A stretch of DNA of 64,000 nt from Streptomyces rishiriensis (GCF_030815485.1 NZ_JAUSWV010000002.1:7936001-8000000), one strand, 5' to 3'. Shown: positions 43,114-52,791, numbered from the stretch's first letter. Made by a program: numbers and translations. The notes: generated by a model from the letters alone, not told the origin.

Positions 43114-44430
43114 ATGGGGAAGAAGTCGCTTTCCGGCGTGCTGATCACCGCCGCGATACTGGCCGTCGCGGGGTGCAGTGGTGGAGCCGCGCCGACGGGC
43201 GAGACGGCGAACGCTCCTGCCGATCCAGGCAAGGTGTCCGGCGAGATCAAGGTCCTCACGCACCGGACGGACCTGGTGCAGAACGGCACGATGGACGAGT
43301 ACGCGGCCGAGTTCAACCGGGTCTACCCGAAGGTGAAGGTCAAGTTCGAGGGCATCACCGACTACGAGGGCGAAGTCAAGATCCGCATGAACACGGACCA
43401 GTACGGCGACGTCCTGATGATCCCGAACGCCATAGCCAAGGACGACTACCCCAAGTTCTTCGCGTCCTTGGGGAGCGAGACGCAGCTCGCCGCGAAGTAC
43501 CGGTTCATCGACAAGAGCGCGGTCGCCGGCAAGGTCTACGGTGTGGCCACGGTCGGCAATGCGAACGGGTTCGTCTACAACAAGGCTGTCTGGAAGAACG
43601 CCGGCATCACCGACTGGCCCACCACGCCCGCCCGGTTCCTCGACGATCTGAAGGCGATCAAGGCCAAGACGGATGCCGTGCCCTACTACACGAACTTCAA
43701 GGACGCCTGGCCGCTGACCTCGCCCTGGACCGGCATCCTGGGATCGGTCTCCTGCGACGCGCAGGCCAGTAACAAGCTCGTCTCGGCCGACCCGTGGGTC
43801 AAGGGCAGCGACCTGAGCGTCGCCGACACCCTCCTGTACGACATCGTGCACGGCAAGCTCTCGGAGAAGGACCCGAGCACCACCAACTGGGAGGCGTCCA
43901 AGGGCATGATCGCCAGGGGCGACATCGCGACGATGCTGCTCGGTTCGTGGGCGGTCACGCAGATGCAGGACGCCGCGGAGAAGGCCGGCACCGACCCGGA
44001 CGACATCGGTTTCATGCCGTTCCCCGCCCAGGTCGACGGGAAGTACTGCTCCGTCGTCTCGGCCGACTACCTGCAGGCGGTGAGCATCCACTCCGGCCAC
44101 AAGGAAGCCGCCCGCGCCTGGGTCGACTGGTTCACCGACAAGTCCGGCTTCGCACAGAACGAGGGCTCCGTGCCGACCCTCAAGTCCAGCGCCCTTCCAC
44201 CGACGTTGAAGCCCTACACCGACGCGGGCGTCAAGCTCATCGAGGTGTCGCAGAGCAGGACCGGCCAGGTCAACGCGATCGACAAGGCCGCCGAGATCGG
44301 CCTCAACACGCCTGACTACCGGCAGAAGCTGATCGACATGGCACGCGGCGCCCAGAAGGGTGAGCTCGACGACTATCTGACGGACCTCGGCAAGCGGTGG
44401 AACGAGGCGGCAAGGACTGCCGGTTCGTGA
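43114..44430 (+). CDS. Extracellular sugar-binding lipoprotein of an ABC importer
   Basis: A 438-residue family 1 solute-binding protein. The signal peptide ends in a lipobox LAVAGC with the lipid Cys near residue 21. The mature part has the typical EIKVLTHRTD start and WAVTQMQDA segment. It captures an oligosaccharide, probably a manno-oligosaccharide given the linked beta-mannosidase and LacI. GGGAG lies eight bases before the ATG. The two permease genes follow; no ATPase is encoded here, so a shared MsiK-type ATPase is expected, as is usual in Streptomyces. Confidence 0.93.
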   Translation: MGKKSLSGVLITAAILAVAGCSGGAAPTGETANAPADPGKVSGEIKVLTHRTDLVQNGTMDEYAAEFNRVYPKVKVKFEGITDYEGEVKIRMNTDQYGDVLMIPNAIAKDDYPKFFASLGSETQLAAKYRFIDKSAVAGKVYGVATVGNANGFVYNKAVWKNAGITDWPTTPARFLDDLKAIKAKTDAVPYYTNFKDAWPLTSPWTGILGSVSCDAQASNKLVSADPWVKGSDLSVADTLLYDIVHGKLSEKDPSTTNWEASKGMIARGDIATMLLGSWAVTQMQDAAEKAGTDPDDIGFMPFPAQVDGKYCSVVSADYLQAVSIHSGHKEAARAWVDWFTDKSGFAQNEGSVPTLKSSALPPTLKPYTDAGVKLIEVSQSRTGQVNAIDKAAEIGLNTPDYRQKLIDMARGAQKGELDDYLTDLGKRWNEAARTAGS

Positions 44431-44524
44431 CCGGTGCGGCAACGGGCCGCCGCCGACGGCACGTCGGCCGCGGCGGCACGGTCCTCTCTGCCCCCTCGCG
44501 CCAGCCCGCACAAGAAAGGCCGTC

Positions 44525-45505
44525 ATGACGGATATGACGAGCGAAGTCGCCCGGCGCGGTCCACGATCCGGCGCCCGGGCGTCGCGCACCCCCGCCGGCG
44601 GCGCTCTCCGCAGTGGCGGAGCCCCTCGCTCCTGGAAGACCCGTCCACTGCGGCGGCTGACGCCCTGGCTGTTCCTCGCCGGCCCGCTGCTCCTGCTGAT
44701 CACGTTCACCTATGTCCCCGTGGGAAACATGATCTTCTACAGCTTCACCGACTGGGACGGCGTGAGTCCGGACCGGCGGATGGTCGGTCTGGACAACTAC
44801 GAGCAGATCTTCACGCGGCCCGAGCTGTTCCGCGTGTTCTTCGTGAGCTTCTACTACCTGGCCGCCTCGTTCGTGCAGATCGCGATCGCCCTCTACTTCG
44901 CCACGGTGCTCAGCTTCGACCTGCGGTTCCGCAACCTCTTCAAGGGCCTCCTCTTCTTTCCGTACCTGATCAACGGAGTGGCGATCGGCTTCGTCTTCCT
45001 CTACTTCTTCCAGGACGGCGGCACCCTCGACTCCGTGGTGTCCTGGTTCGGGGCGGGCGGTGATCACGCCTGGCTGGGCAGCGCGGAATCGGCGAACACC
45101 TCACTGGCGGGCGTGTCGGTGTGGCGTTTCACGGGCCTGAACTTCGTGCTCTTCCTCGGCGCCGTCCAGTCGATTCCCGCAGAGCTGTACGAGGCCGCGC
45201 AACTCGACGGCGCCACCCGCCGGCAGCAGTTCCGGCACATCATCGCGCCCGGCATCAGGCCCGTGCTCAGCCTGAGCGTCATCCTCGCGGTCTCGGGCTC
45301 GCTCGCGGTCTTCGAGATCCCCTGGATCATGACGGGCGGCGCGACCGGCACACAGACCTTCGTCATCCAGACCATCAAGCTGGCGTTCCAGTTCAACAAG
45401 ACGGGCCTCGCGTCCGCCGCCGCCGTCATCCTGCTCCTGATCATCCTGCTGATCACATGGATCCAGCGCCGGTTGGTGCCCGACGAGAGGACGGACCTCG
45501 TATGA
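44525..45505 (+). CDS. Sugar ABC transporter permease (MalF type)
   Basis: A 326-residue permease with six membrane segments after a basic 45-residue N-terminal tail. The EAA loop is EAAQLDGATRRQQFRHIIAPGIRPV. AAAGG precedes the ATG at 44525. It forms the membrane channel with the next permease, whose start overlaps this stop by four bases. Confidence 0.92.
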   Translation: MTDMTSEVARRGPRSGARASRTPAGGALRSGGAPRSWKTRPLRRLTPWLFLAGPLLLLITFTYVPVGNMIFYSFTDWDGVSPDRRMVGLDNYEQIFTRPELFRVFFVSFYYLAASFVQIAIALYFATVLSFDLRFRNLFKGLLFFPYLINGVAIGFVFLYFFQDGGTLDSVVSWFGAGGDHAWLGSAESANTSLAGVSVWRFTGLNFVLFLGAVQSIPAELYEAAQLDGATRRQQFRHIIAPGIRPVLSLSVILAVSGSLAVFEIPWIMTGGATGTQTFVIQTIKLAFQFNKTGLASAAAVILLLIILLITWIQRRLVPDERTDLV

Positions 45506-46353
45506 CCACTCCCGCACCGCCCACCGCGCGGCGCCCCTGGATCGGCACCGCACTCGTCTACCTGTCCCTGGTCGTGGCGTGCCTCGTCGTGCTGTTGCCC
45601 CTGGTCGTCGTTCTCCTCACGTCACTGAAGACGTCCAGGGAGATGACCGAAACGGGTGCGCTCTCCCTCCCGCACGACTTCCTCAACCTCGACAACTACG
45701 TGACCGCCTTCCAGGACGGCCACATGCTCACCGCCTTCGGGAACACCGGATTCATCCTCCTCTTCTCCATCAGCGGCACGGTGATCATCGGCTCGCTCAC
45801 GGCCTACGCCATCGACCGGTTCGAGTTCCGGATGAAGAAGCTCGTCGTCGCTCTCTTCCTCATCGCCACCCTCGTCCCCGCGGTGACCACACAGGTCGCG
45901 ACCTTCCAGGTCGTCAACAGCTTCGGGCTGTTCGACACACGCTGGGCGCCGATCCTGCTGTACATGGGGACCGACATCGTCTCCGTCTACATCTTCCTGC
46001 AGTTCATGCGCGGCATCCCCGTGTCCCTGGACGAGGCGGCGCGCCTCGACGGCGCCAACGCCTTCACCATCTACCGGCGGATCATCTTCCCGCTGCTCAA
46101 GCCGGCCATCGCCACCGTGGTGATCATCAAGGGCATCACGGTCTACAACGATTTCTACATCCCCTTCCTCTACATGCCGTCGGAGGAGCTGGGGACGATC
46201 TCCACCGCGCTGTTCCGCTTCAAGGGGCCGTTCGGCGCGCACTGGGAGAACATCTCCGCCGGGGCGGTGCTGGTCATCCTGCCGACGCTGACCGTCTTCC
46301 TCTTTCTTCAGCGGTACATCTACAACGGCTTCGCCCGGGGCGCCACGAAGTGA
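45502..46353 (+). CDS. Sugar ABC transporter permease (MalG type)
   Basis: A 283-residue permease with six membrane segments and the EAA loop EAARLDGANAFTIYRRIIFPLLKPA. Translationally coupled to the preceding permease (ATGA). It ends the importer operon; a small GCGGG-AGAA-CCCGC hairpin follows about 15 bp after the stop. Confidence 0.92.
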   Translation: MTTPAPPTARRPWIGTALVYLSLVVACLVVLLPLVVVLLTSLKTSREMTETGALSLPHDFLNLDNYVTAFQDGHMLTAFGNTGFILLFSISGTVIIGSLTAYAIDRFEFRMKKLVVALFLIATLVPAVTTQVATFQVVNSFGLFDTRWAPILLYMGTDIVSVYIFLQFMRGIPVSLDEAARLDGANAFTIYRRIIFPLLKPAIATVVIIKGITVYNDFYIPFLYMPSEELGTISTALFRFKGPFGAHWENISAGAVLVILPTLTVFLFLQRYIYNGFARGATK

Positions 46354-46929
46354 CGGAACCCGGGCGCTGCGGGAGAACCCGCGGGCGCCGAGGCCGCTCG
46401 GAGGGGGCGAGCCGGTGTTCGGTGTCGTGACGACGCCGGGCGCGGGAGCGGTGTTCGGGGTTCATGGGTCCTCCGGAAGCCCGTGGTGGGACGCGATCGG
46501 CCCGGGAAGTCCTCGCGGGCCGATCGTCGTGGTCACCGACTCTCCCGGCCGGGGTGCAGACCGCCTCCGTGCCGACCACGGAAACCACCACGGAGACCCG
46601 GTGCCGCTACAGGGGTGAGGGCCACGGGTCCGACGGGCCAGGGCCGGGCGGAGCCGCCGTCGGGCATGGGAACCGATGGCCGACCGGACGGGTCTAGTGG
46701 TGGGGGAGTGCTCGACTTGCGGGAGGCACGGCGGCGTGAGCTGTCCACCCGCTGAGAAGTGTGTCGGCGTGAGCTGTCCGCTCGCTGTCGCACATTTCGG
46801 CGGAACCCACCCGCACCGCTCCGTTAACATGTTACGAAACTCGCGATGAACGCCCCCCATACTCGTCCTTCGCCAGATAAAACATGCCATTCGGCGTGAC
46901 AAGCAACCTTTTTATTCACATCGAGCAAA
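46354..46929. other. Intergenic region with direct repeats, no gene
   Basis: About 575 bp without a credible coding frame. It contains a 23-bp imperfect direct repeat (46732 and 46765), a TAACATGTTA palindrome at 46825-46834, and a marked fall in GC from about 46840 onward into the next gene. It could be the scar of a mobile element or a promoter region for the PAP2 gene. Confidence 0.5.
46732..46787. repeat. Imperfect 23-bp direct repeat
   Basis: Copies at 46732-46754 and 46765-46787 share CGGCGTGAGCTGTCC and end in CGCTG, with about three differences between them; start-to-start distance 33 bp. No flanking transposase was found. Could be operator sites or remnant element ends. Confidence 0.6.
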
Positions 46930-48351
46930 TTGGTCAAGCAATTGATACCCATAGCATTGCGGGCGTTTTCGCGAATAAAAGGCAGAACTGTACATTTCGT
47001 GGCACCTCGTTCCCGGACGATACTGTGGGCCGCGGCGAGTGTGATCGCCCTCGCGTTCCTCGTCGCGCTGGAGATCGCGGCGCGCCGCTGTGGCCTGCCG
47101 GGGCCGATCAGCAACCAGGTGGGGGAGCTGATTCACGCTCCCAAATCCGGGTCTCTGCTGTACGCCGGTCTGGCGTTGATGACGGTGGTGCTCACCTGGC
47201 GGCAGCGTTTCATCGCGGTCGGCGCCGCGCTCGGTACGGACGCCCTTTTCTCGTTGGCCCGCTGGGTGCTCGACGTCAAGGTGACCGAAGGCCATCCATT
47301 CGGCAACGGCGCGCTGTGGGTCATGCTCGGTTATGGGGTCATCGCTTTCACCCGCCGCACCGGCGCGGAACGTGTCCTGCTGCTGAAGGGCGTCGGACTG
47401 GGCCTGTTGCTCGTGGCCGGCCGGAAGACCGGCGACATCTGGCTGATCATCACCTCGAAGACCCGCCCCATGGTGCTCGACCAGTACCTGGCCACCGCCG
47501 ACCACGCGCTCGGCGCACCGTCCTGGCTGGCCGGCCGGATCGTCACCGCCACCGGCTCCATCGGCTTCAACTTCCTCGACGTCGTCTACGGCCAGCTCGC
47601 GGTGGCCGCGGTGATCGTCGCGCTGTACCAGCTCCGGAACGTGGCGGTCGAGCGCCGTTTCCCGAGGCACCACCTGGTGCGCACCTTTCTGGTGATCGGC
47701 CTCCTCGGGCCCGCCATCTACATGATCTTCCCCGTGGTCGGACCGGTCTTCGCCTACGGCACCGGCGTCGAGCACTGGGCCTCGATCAGCCTGTGGGCCC
47801 CGACGGCGGCGCCCAGCGAGCAGTGGGCGGTGGGCGACCTGTGGCCGGTCACGACGTCGCCGATCGCTGTCCCGCACCCCATGCCGTTCGACGAGATCAC
47901 GCCGCGCAACTGCATGCCCAGCCTGCACACGGCGTGGGCCACCGCGATCTTCATCCACTCCCGCAAGGCTCCGCGGATCCTGCGATTCGCCGGCACGTTC
48001 TGGCTGATCGCCACGCTGACCGCAACGCTGGGATTCGGTTACCACTACGGCGTGGACCTCATCGCCGGCGTGGTGTTCGCGGTCACGATCGAGGCGGCTC
48101 TGCGCTCGTTCGACCGAGGCTGGGACCGATCGGGAATGCGGCTGGTCGCCTACGGCACGGCTGTCTTCGTCGCGCTTCTGCTGTCCTATCGCTACCTGCC
48201 GCTGGAGATGGCCGAGCATGCGTGGGCGTCGGGACCGCTTCTCCTGGTGGCGATGACCTCCGTGGTCTACGGCTACGTACGGACCACCGCACGGTGGGAA
48301 CCGCACACCGCACCGGCGCGGCAACCGGAACCGCAGCCCGAACTCATCTGA
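46930..48351 (+). CDS. PAP2-family membrane phosphatase/phosphotransferase
   Basis: A 473-residue protein with about ten membrane segments. The C-terminal part carries PAP2 signatures CMPSLHTAWA (with the catalytic His) and GYHYGVDLIAG (second His and Asp), as in the PAP2_3/Aur1-like subgroup that handles inositol or lipid phosphates. Substrate unknown. The start is uncertain: TTG 46930 is the longest; GTG 46999 would remove 23 residues encoded in unusually AT-rich DNA. Neither has a clear ribosome-binding site. The 5' end and upstream DNA differ in base composition from the rest. It stands alone between the sugar locus and the ArsR pair. Confidence 0.82.
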   Translation: MVKQLIPIALRAFSRIKGRTVHFVAPRSRTILWAAASVIALAFLVALEIAARRCGLPGPISNQVGELIHAPKSGSLLYAGLALMTVVLTWRQRFIAVGAALGTDALFSLARWVLDVKVTEGHPFGNGALWVMLGYGVIAFTRRTGAERVLLLKGVGLGLLLVAGRKTGDIWLIITSKTRPMVLDQYLATADHALGAPSWLAGRIVTATGSIGFNFLDVVYGQLAVAAVIVALYQLRNVAVERRFPRHHLVRTFLVIGLLGPAIYMIFPVVGPVFAYGTGVEHWASISLWAPTAAPSEQWAVGDLWPVTTSPIAVPHPMPFDEITPRNCMPSLHTAWATAIFIHSRKAPRILRFAGTFWLIATLTATLGFGYHYGVDLIAGVVFAVTIEAALRSFDRGWDRSGMRLVAYGTAVFVALLLSYRYLPLEMAEHAWASGPLLLVAMTSVVYGYVRTTARWEPHTAPARQPEPQPELI

Positions 48352-48823
48352 ATCCGGCTGTGCCGGGTCAGGGGCCGAGCGCCGCTCGGGTGGGGCCGGC
48401 CGGGGCGCAGATGTCCGGCGCAGCCCGCTGCACATCGCCGCGCACACCGGGGTGTTGCTGATCCCGGCCCGTCGGCACCGCCTTTCGCGAACCCGGTATA
48501 TGGGTGCACCGGTCCGCCGGACGGCTCGAGCGGGAGCCGTACTCGCCGGCCCCAGGATCTCCGCCCGCGCGGGGGCGGGTCGGCAAAAGGCCGTATGAGC
48601 ACGCCTCGGACGCCACCGGCGACGGGCACGCCCGGCCCCGAGCCGCCGCCGTGCACCGCCTTCGAAGACGCCGACCGAGGGCACGTCGTCGCGCTCGTCC
48701 CCGCCGTCGTCGGGGCGGCCGGCGGGCGGGTCGTCGTCGGTCCGTTGATTTCCGCGCAGACGGCCGCCGCGGTCCCCGCGCTCCACCGCGAGCACCGCGG
48801 CGACCGGCATGACGCGCTTCCCC
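48352..48823. other. Convergent intergenic region after PAP2 gene
   Basis: About 470 bp between convergent genes with no credible coding frame. A CCGAGC-GCC-GCTCGG hairpin at 48375-48389, 24 bp after the PAP2 stop, may act as terminator. Nothing else supportable. Confidence 0.5.
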
Positions 48824-49192
48824 TCAGTCGGGGGGTGCCGCACCCGGATCCTGTTCCGCCGCCTCGGCGACGCGTTTGATGTTCGCCAGCCGCCGGTCCC
48901 AGTCGGCCGCGAGGGAGGCCATCCACCGCGCCGTCGTGTCCAGCGCCGCGGGCCGCACCGCGTACCGGACCTCCCGTCCGACCCGGCCGCCGGTGACCAG
49001 CCCGGCGGCGTCCAGGACGGCGAGATGCTTGACCACCGCCTGCCGCGACACGGGCAGTCGTCCGGCGAGTGTCGTGGCGGTGGCCTCACCCTGCGCGGCC
49101 AGCAGATCGAGCAACTGGCGTCGCGTCGGGTCGGCCAGCGCGCCGAGGACGCTGTCGACGACCTCGGCGGCGACGGGACGTTCTTCGCTCAC
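48824..49192 (-). CDS. ArsR-family repressor
   Basis: A 122-residue ArsR/SmtB winged-helix protein (ALADPTRRQLLDLLAAQGEATATTLAGRLPVSRQAVVKHLAVLDAAGLV...GREVRYAV). No metal-binding Cys motif is present, as in the subgroup that pairs with SRPBCC proteins. The GTG start overlaps the stop of the SRPBCC gene, so it is the second gene of a two-gene operon. It probably binds the two TGCAAC-N6-GTTGC dyads upstream of that operon. Confidence 0.9.
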   Translation of the reverse strand: MSEERPVAAEVVDSVLGALADPTRRQLLDLLAAQGEATATTLAGRLPVSRQAVVKHLAVLDAAGLVTGGRVGREVRYAVRPAALDTTARWMASLAADWDRRLANIKRVAEAAEQDPGAAPPD

Positions 49193-49635
49193 GTGGAAGG
49201 CTGTTCGGCGCGCTTCTTGAGCGCGTCGAGCTCCAGGGGCCAACCTTGGCTGTGGTCCTTGAGGTTCCCGCTGCGAAGCTCCTGGGACCCGGCCAGCGCC
49301 GCGAACCCGCTCTCGACGACGCGCAGCCGCGTCCCGTCGCCTTCCCGGGTCAGCGTGAACTCCACGAGGGTGCTGTTGTCCTCGCGCAGTTCCTCTCCGG
49401 GGAACGCGCTGGTCCAGCGGTACGCCAGGTACGTCGGCGGCTCGACCTTCTCCACGCGCACCGGGAAGTCGCCGTGCTCCGGGTTCTTCGCCACCATCGA
49501 CTCGCCCTCCCTCGCCACGGTGCCGGGCAGGCTCGCCTTGTCGGCCACCCAGAAACCGGGCTGGGCCACCAGCGACCAGACCCGCTCCATGGGTGCCGCG
49601 ATCAGGGTTTCGCGTTCGATCCGGTCCTCGCTCAT
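49189..49635 (-). CDS. SRPBCC/AHSA1-family protein
   Basis: A 148-residue START-like (AHSA1/CalC) protein: IERETLIAAPMERVWSLVAQPGFW at the N-terminus and the long C-terminal helix ending QGWPLELDALKKRAEQ. Function of such proteins ranges from ligand binding to stress response and is not known here. The ATG at 49635 has AAGGAG seven bases upstream; an earlier ATG at 49662 is less likely. Co-translated with the ArsR repressor; in this case the SRPBCC gene comes first. Confidence 0.88.
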   Translation of the reverse strand: MSEDRIERETLIAAPMERVWSLVAQPGFWVADKASLPGTVAREGESMVAKNPEHGDFPVRVEKVEPPTYLAYRWTSAFPGEELREDNSTLVEFTLTREGDGTRLRVVESGFAALAGSQELRSGNLKDHSQGWPLELDALKKRAEQPST

Positions 49636-49679
49636 GAGGGGCTCCTTCATCGTCCGGGTCATACTCCGTCATCGACTGA

Positions 49680-49730
49680 TGCAACTCCAGGGTTGCACAT
49701 CCATCACGGTGGTGCAACCGGAAGGTTGCG
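49680..49730. promoter_or_regulatory. Two ArsR operator dyads
   Basis: TGCAAC-N6-GTTGCA at 49680-49697 and TGCAAC-N6-GTTGCG at 49713-49730, start-to-start distance 33 bp (about three helix turns), 45 bp upstream of the SRPBCC start. Same half-sites and spacer length in both, so very likely one protein's sites. Confidence 0.75.
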
Positions 49731-49913
49731 CGTCGGGGCGTCGCTTCGACCGACCGCTTCCCGAGGGCTCCCGGGCCCCTTGGGCGTCACGCGGGGGAAG
49801 CGGCGAGGCGGGGGCAGGCCCGTGAAGTGCGCGTGAAAACCCTGTGGAAGTGGTGTCGGTGGGGCCGTTTATGCTGCCCCAGAAGATCACGCGGGACCAG
49901 GGGAGGGCGCGGC

Positions 49914-50894
49914 ATGTTCGGCAAGCTGTTCGGCAGGGGCGGGGAGAGACCGGCGGATCCGCACGCCCTTCCCGTCCCGCGCAGACACAACGGCATGTAC
50001 ACGCTCCGCGCGCTCGGGGACGCGCGGGTGCTCGCCCTGGTCGAAGCCGCCGAGGCGGGCGACTGGGAGGCGGTCAAAGTGGCGCTGTCCCCCTTCGACC
50101 TCGGCCGCGACCACCAGGTCCTCGGCGAGCTGGCCGACGTGAACGGCGTGCAGGACTGGATCGGGCGGGCCGTCGAGGAGGACAAGGAGCACCGGGCGAC
50201 CGCCCTGCTGATATCCGGCGCTCGCCACATCATCTGGGGCTGGGAGGCGCGCACCTCGGCGCGTGCCGTGGACGTCACCCGGGAGCAGTGGCGCATCTTC
50301 CACGAGCGGCTCGGCATCGCCGAGGAACAGCTGCTCGAAGCCGCCGAGCTGCGGCCGGACTGGGTGACGCCGTGGCGTCGCCTCCTCACCTCCGGCCGCG
50401 GCATGTCGCTGGGCCCCGCCGTCAACGAGGCCCGGCTCGACGCCGCCCTGCGCCGCGACCCACTCGACCTGGAGACCCACATCGAGTGGGTGTCGCACCT
50501 GCAGCCCCGCTTGAGCGGCGAGCCGGGCCAGGCCCTGGCGTTCGCCCGCAAAGCCTTCGCCGACGCGCCCGACGGGCACCGCCTCGGCTGCGTGATCGCC
50601 ATGGCCCACATCGAGGAGTGGGTGGAGTCGGACCACCAGAACCATCTCGACACACCCCGGACCCAGGAGGAGCTGAGGCAGGCGGCCGGGCGCAGCATCC
50701 TGCACCCGGCCTACGAGCGGCGCCCGGGCTGGCAGGAGGACTTCAACATCTTCGCCATGGCCCTCGCCCTGTCCACCGAAGGCATCGTGGCCCCGCGCGT
50801 CTTCCACGAGCTGGGCGGCGCCTACACGCCGTGGCCCTGGAAGTACATGGCACAGCCGGAGAAGGCGTACGCCCGCTTCCGGCGCCGCGCCTGA
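49914..50894 (+). CDS. Uncharacterised helical-repeat protein, first gene of HSP90-like operon
   Basis: A 326-residue soluble protein with no recognised family. It is helix-rich with TPR-like elements (ALVEAAEAGDWEAVKVALSPF; AAELRPDWVTPWRRLL; ALAFARKAFADAPDGHRLG). The start ATG at 49914 has GGGAGGG seven bases upstream; longer frames exist but add basic low-quality sequence. It precedes the HSP90-like gene by 47 bp in the same direction. It may be a client-binding or adaptor partner of that ATPase. Confidence 0.8.
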   Translation: MFGKLFGRGGERPADPHALPVPRRHNGMYTLRALGDARVLALVEAAEAGDWEAVKVALSPFDLGRDHQVLGELADVNGVQDWIGRAVEEDKEHRATALLISGARHIIWGWEARTSARAVDVTREQWRIFHERLGIAEEQLLEAAELRPDWVTPWRRLLTSGRGMSLGPAVNEARLDAALRRDPLDLETHIEWVSHLQPRLSGEPGQALAFARKAFADAPDGHRLGCVIAMAHIEEWVESDHQNHLDTPRTQEELRQAAGRSILHPAYERRPGWQEDFNIFAMALALSTEGIVAPRVFHELGGAYTPWPWKYMAQPEKAYARFRRRA

Positions 50895-50941
50895 CTCCGC
50901 CCCGCCCGCCCGATACCGATCACCTCACCCCGGACTGCCCG

Positions 50942-52789
50942 ATGACTCTGCCCCACACCCCCGTGAGCCCGGCCGGCGCCGACCGCACCTTCCAGGTGGA
51001 CCTGCGCGGCCTCGTCGATCTCCTCTCCCACCACCTCTACTCCAGCCCGCGCGTCTACCTCCGCGAACTCCTCCAGAACGCGGTGGACGCGCTGACCGCC
51101 CGGCACGGCCTCGATCCGGCCGCACCCGCCGACGCCTTCGGCGTCCGCCTGTACGCCGACGGTTCGGCGGTCCGCGTCGAGGACGACGGCGTCGGTCTCA
51201 CCGAGGCCGACGTGCACACCTTCCTCGCCACGATCGGCCGCAGCAGCAAGCGCGCGGAAGGCATCGCCGAACAACGCGGCGACTACATCGGCCAGTTCGG
51301 CATCGGGCTGCTCTCCTGTTTCCTGGTCGCCGACGAGATCCACGTCCTGAGCCGCTCCGCCCGTACCCCCGACGCTCCCGCCGTGGAGTGGCGAGGACGC
51401 GGCGACGGCAGCTACACCGTCCGCACGCTGCCCGCCTCCGCCCGCACCCGGCCCGGCACCACGGTCACGCTGACGCCGCGCGCCGACGCGGGCGAGTGGA
51501 CCCGCCCGGCACAGGTGCACGCGCTGGCCCGGCACTTCGGCTCCCTGCTGCGCCACCCGGTGACCTTCGACGACGGCACGGGCGGCCCGGGGGCGCCCGT
51601 CAACCCCGAGCCCGCCCCCTGGGCCCGTACGTATCCCACGCCGGGAACCCGTTCCCGCGCGCTGGCCGCGTACGGAGCGGACGTCTTCGGGTTCACGCCG
51701 TTGGACACCATCGAGCTGGACCTGCCGGCCGTGGGCCTGAAGGGCATCGCGTGCGTGCTGCCCGAGGCGGTGCCGGCCGGGCGCCGCCACGGCCACCGCG
51801 TGCACGTCAAGGGAATGCTGCTGTCCGAGCAGGCCGAGGAGATCCTGCCCGAGTGGGCCTTCTTCGTCCGCTGCGTCGTCGACGCGGAGAGCCTGCGCCC
51901 GACGGCCTCGCGGGAGTCCCTCTACGAGGACGACACGCTCGCCGCCGTCCGTGAGGCCCTCGCCGAGCGGCTGCGCGCGTGGATCGCCCGGGCCGCCGCC
52001 AGCGATCCGGACCTGCTCGCCCGCTTCCTCCAGGCCCACCACCTGGCCGTCAAGTCGCTCGCGGTGCACGACGACGAGATCCTGCGCATGCTGCTGCCCT
52101 GGCTGCCGTTCGAAACCACCGACGGGCACACCACCCTCGACGAGTTCGCGCGCACCCACCGCACCGTGCTCGTGACGTCGAGCGTGGAGGAGTTCCGGCA
52201 GGTCGCGGCGATCGCCTCGGCCGCCGGACTCGGCGTCGTCAACGGCGGCTACACCTACGACCGCGAACTGGTCCACCGGCTGCCGGAGATCAGGCCCGAG
52301 GCCGCCGTCGCCGACCTCGACCCGGCGACCCTCACCGCCCACCTCGACCCCGTCGACCGGGAGACGGAGCTCGCCGCCGCCGCCTACCTCGCCCTGGCCC
52401 GCGACGCCCTCGCCGTCTTCGACTGCGACGTCGCGCTGCGCACCTTCCAGCCCGCCTCCGCCCCCGCCCTCCTCGTCGACAGCCGCGAGGCCCGGCACGA
52501 ACGCACCCGCTCCCAGCTCGCCCGCGAGCAGGAGGGCGGCCTGTGGGGCGACATCCTCGGCGCCCTCCGCCAGGAGGCGCCCCGCGCCCAGCTGATCCTC
52601 AACCAGCTCAACCCGCTGGTCCGCACCGCCGTCACCATCGACGAGCCGGAGCTGGCCCGCACCAGCGTCGAAGCGCTGTACGGCCAGGCCGCGATGCTGT
52701 CCCGCCGCCCGCTGAGGCCCGCCGAATCGAGCCTCATCAACCGCTCCTTCCTCGACCTGCTCGCCCACGCCCTCCGCAAGGACAGCTGA
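50942..52789 (+). CDS. HSP90-family ATPase (divergent HtpG-like)
   Basis: A 615-residue GHKL ATPase close to HtpG in length. The nucleotide site is intact: ELLQNAVDA (Glu42, Asn46), VEDDGVGLT (Asp82 region) and the lid glycines GQFGIGLLS near 117-125. The middle domain is recognisable, with a SLRPTASRESLYEDD segment, while the C-terminal third is divergent from true HtpG and rich in Ala. Likely a specialised chaperone rather than the general one. It is flanked by two helical-repeat proteins; the 980-residue TPR-like gene starts two bases after its stop. Confidence 0.9.
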   Translation: MTLPHTPVSPAGADRTFQVDLRGLVDLLSHHLYSSPRVYLRELLQNAVDALTARHGLDPAAPADAFGVRLYADGSAVRVEDDGVGLTEADVHTFLATIGRSSKRAEGIAEQRGDYIGQFGIGLLSCFLVADEIHVLSRSARTPDAPAVEWRGRGDGSYTVRTLPASARTRPGTTVTLTPRADAGEWTRPAQVHALARHFGSLLRHPVTFDDGTGGPGAPVNPEPAPWARTYPTPGTRSRALAAYGADVFGFTPLDTIELDLPAVGLKGIACVLPEAVPAGRRHGHRVHVKGMLLSEQAEEILPEWAFFVRCVVDAESLRPTASRESLYEDDTLAAVREALAERLRAWIARAAASDPDLLARFLQAHHLAVKSLAVHDDEILRMLLPWLPFETTDGHTTLDEFARTHRTVLVTSSVEEFRQVAAIASAAGLGVVNGGYTYDRELVHRLPEIRPEAAVADLDPATLTAHLDPVDRETELAAAAYLALARDALAVFDCDVALRTFQPASAPALLVDSREARHERTRSQLAREQEGGLWGDILGALRQEAPRAQLILNQLNPLVRTAVTIDEPELARTSVEALYGQAAMLSRRPLRPAESSLINRSFLDLLAHALRKDS

Positions 52790-52791
52790 CG

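Noticed and set aside
46462..46902. Minus-strand open frame with repeated GQLTP segments
   Set aside because: The repetition comes from the DNA direct repeat at 46732-46787; no protein family and no ribosome-binding site.
48595..48879. Small frame after the PAP2 gene
   Set aside because: Overlaps the ArsR 3' end antisense, low-complexity translation, no initiation signal beyond a plain ATG.
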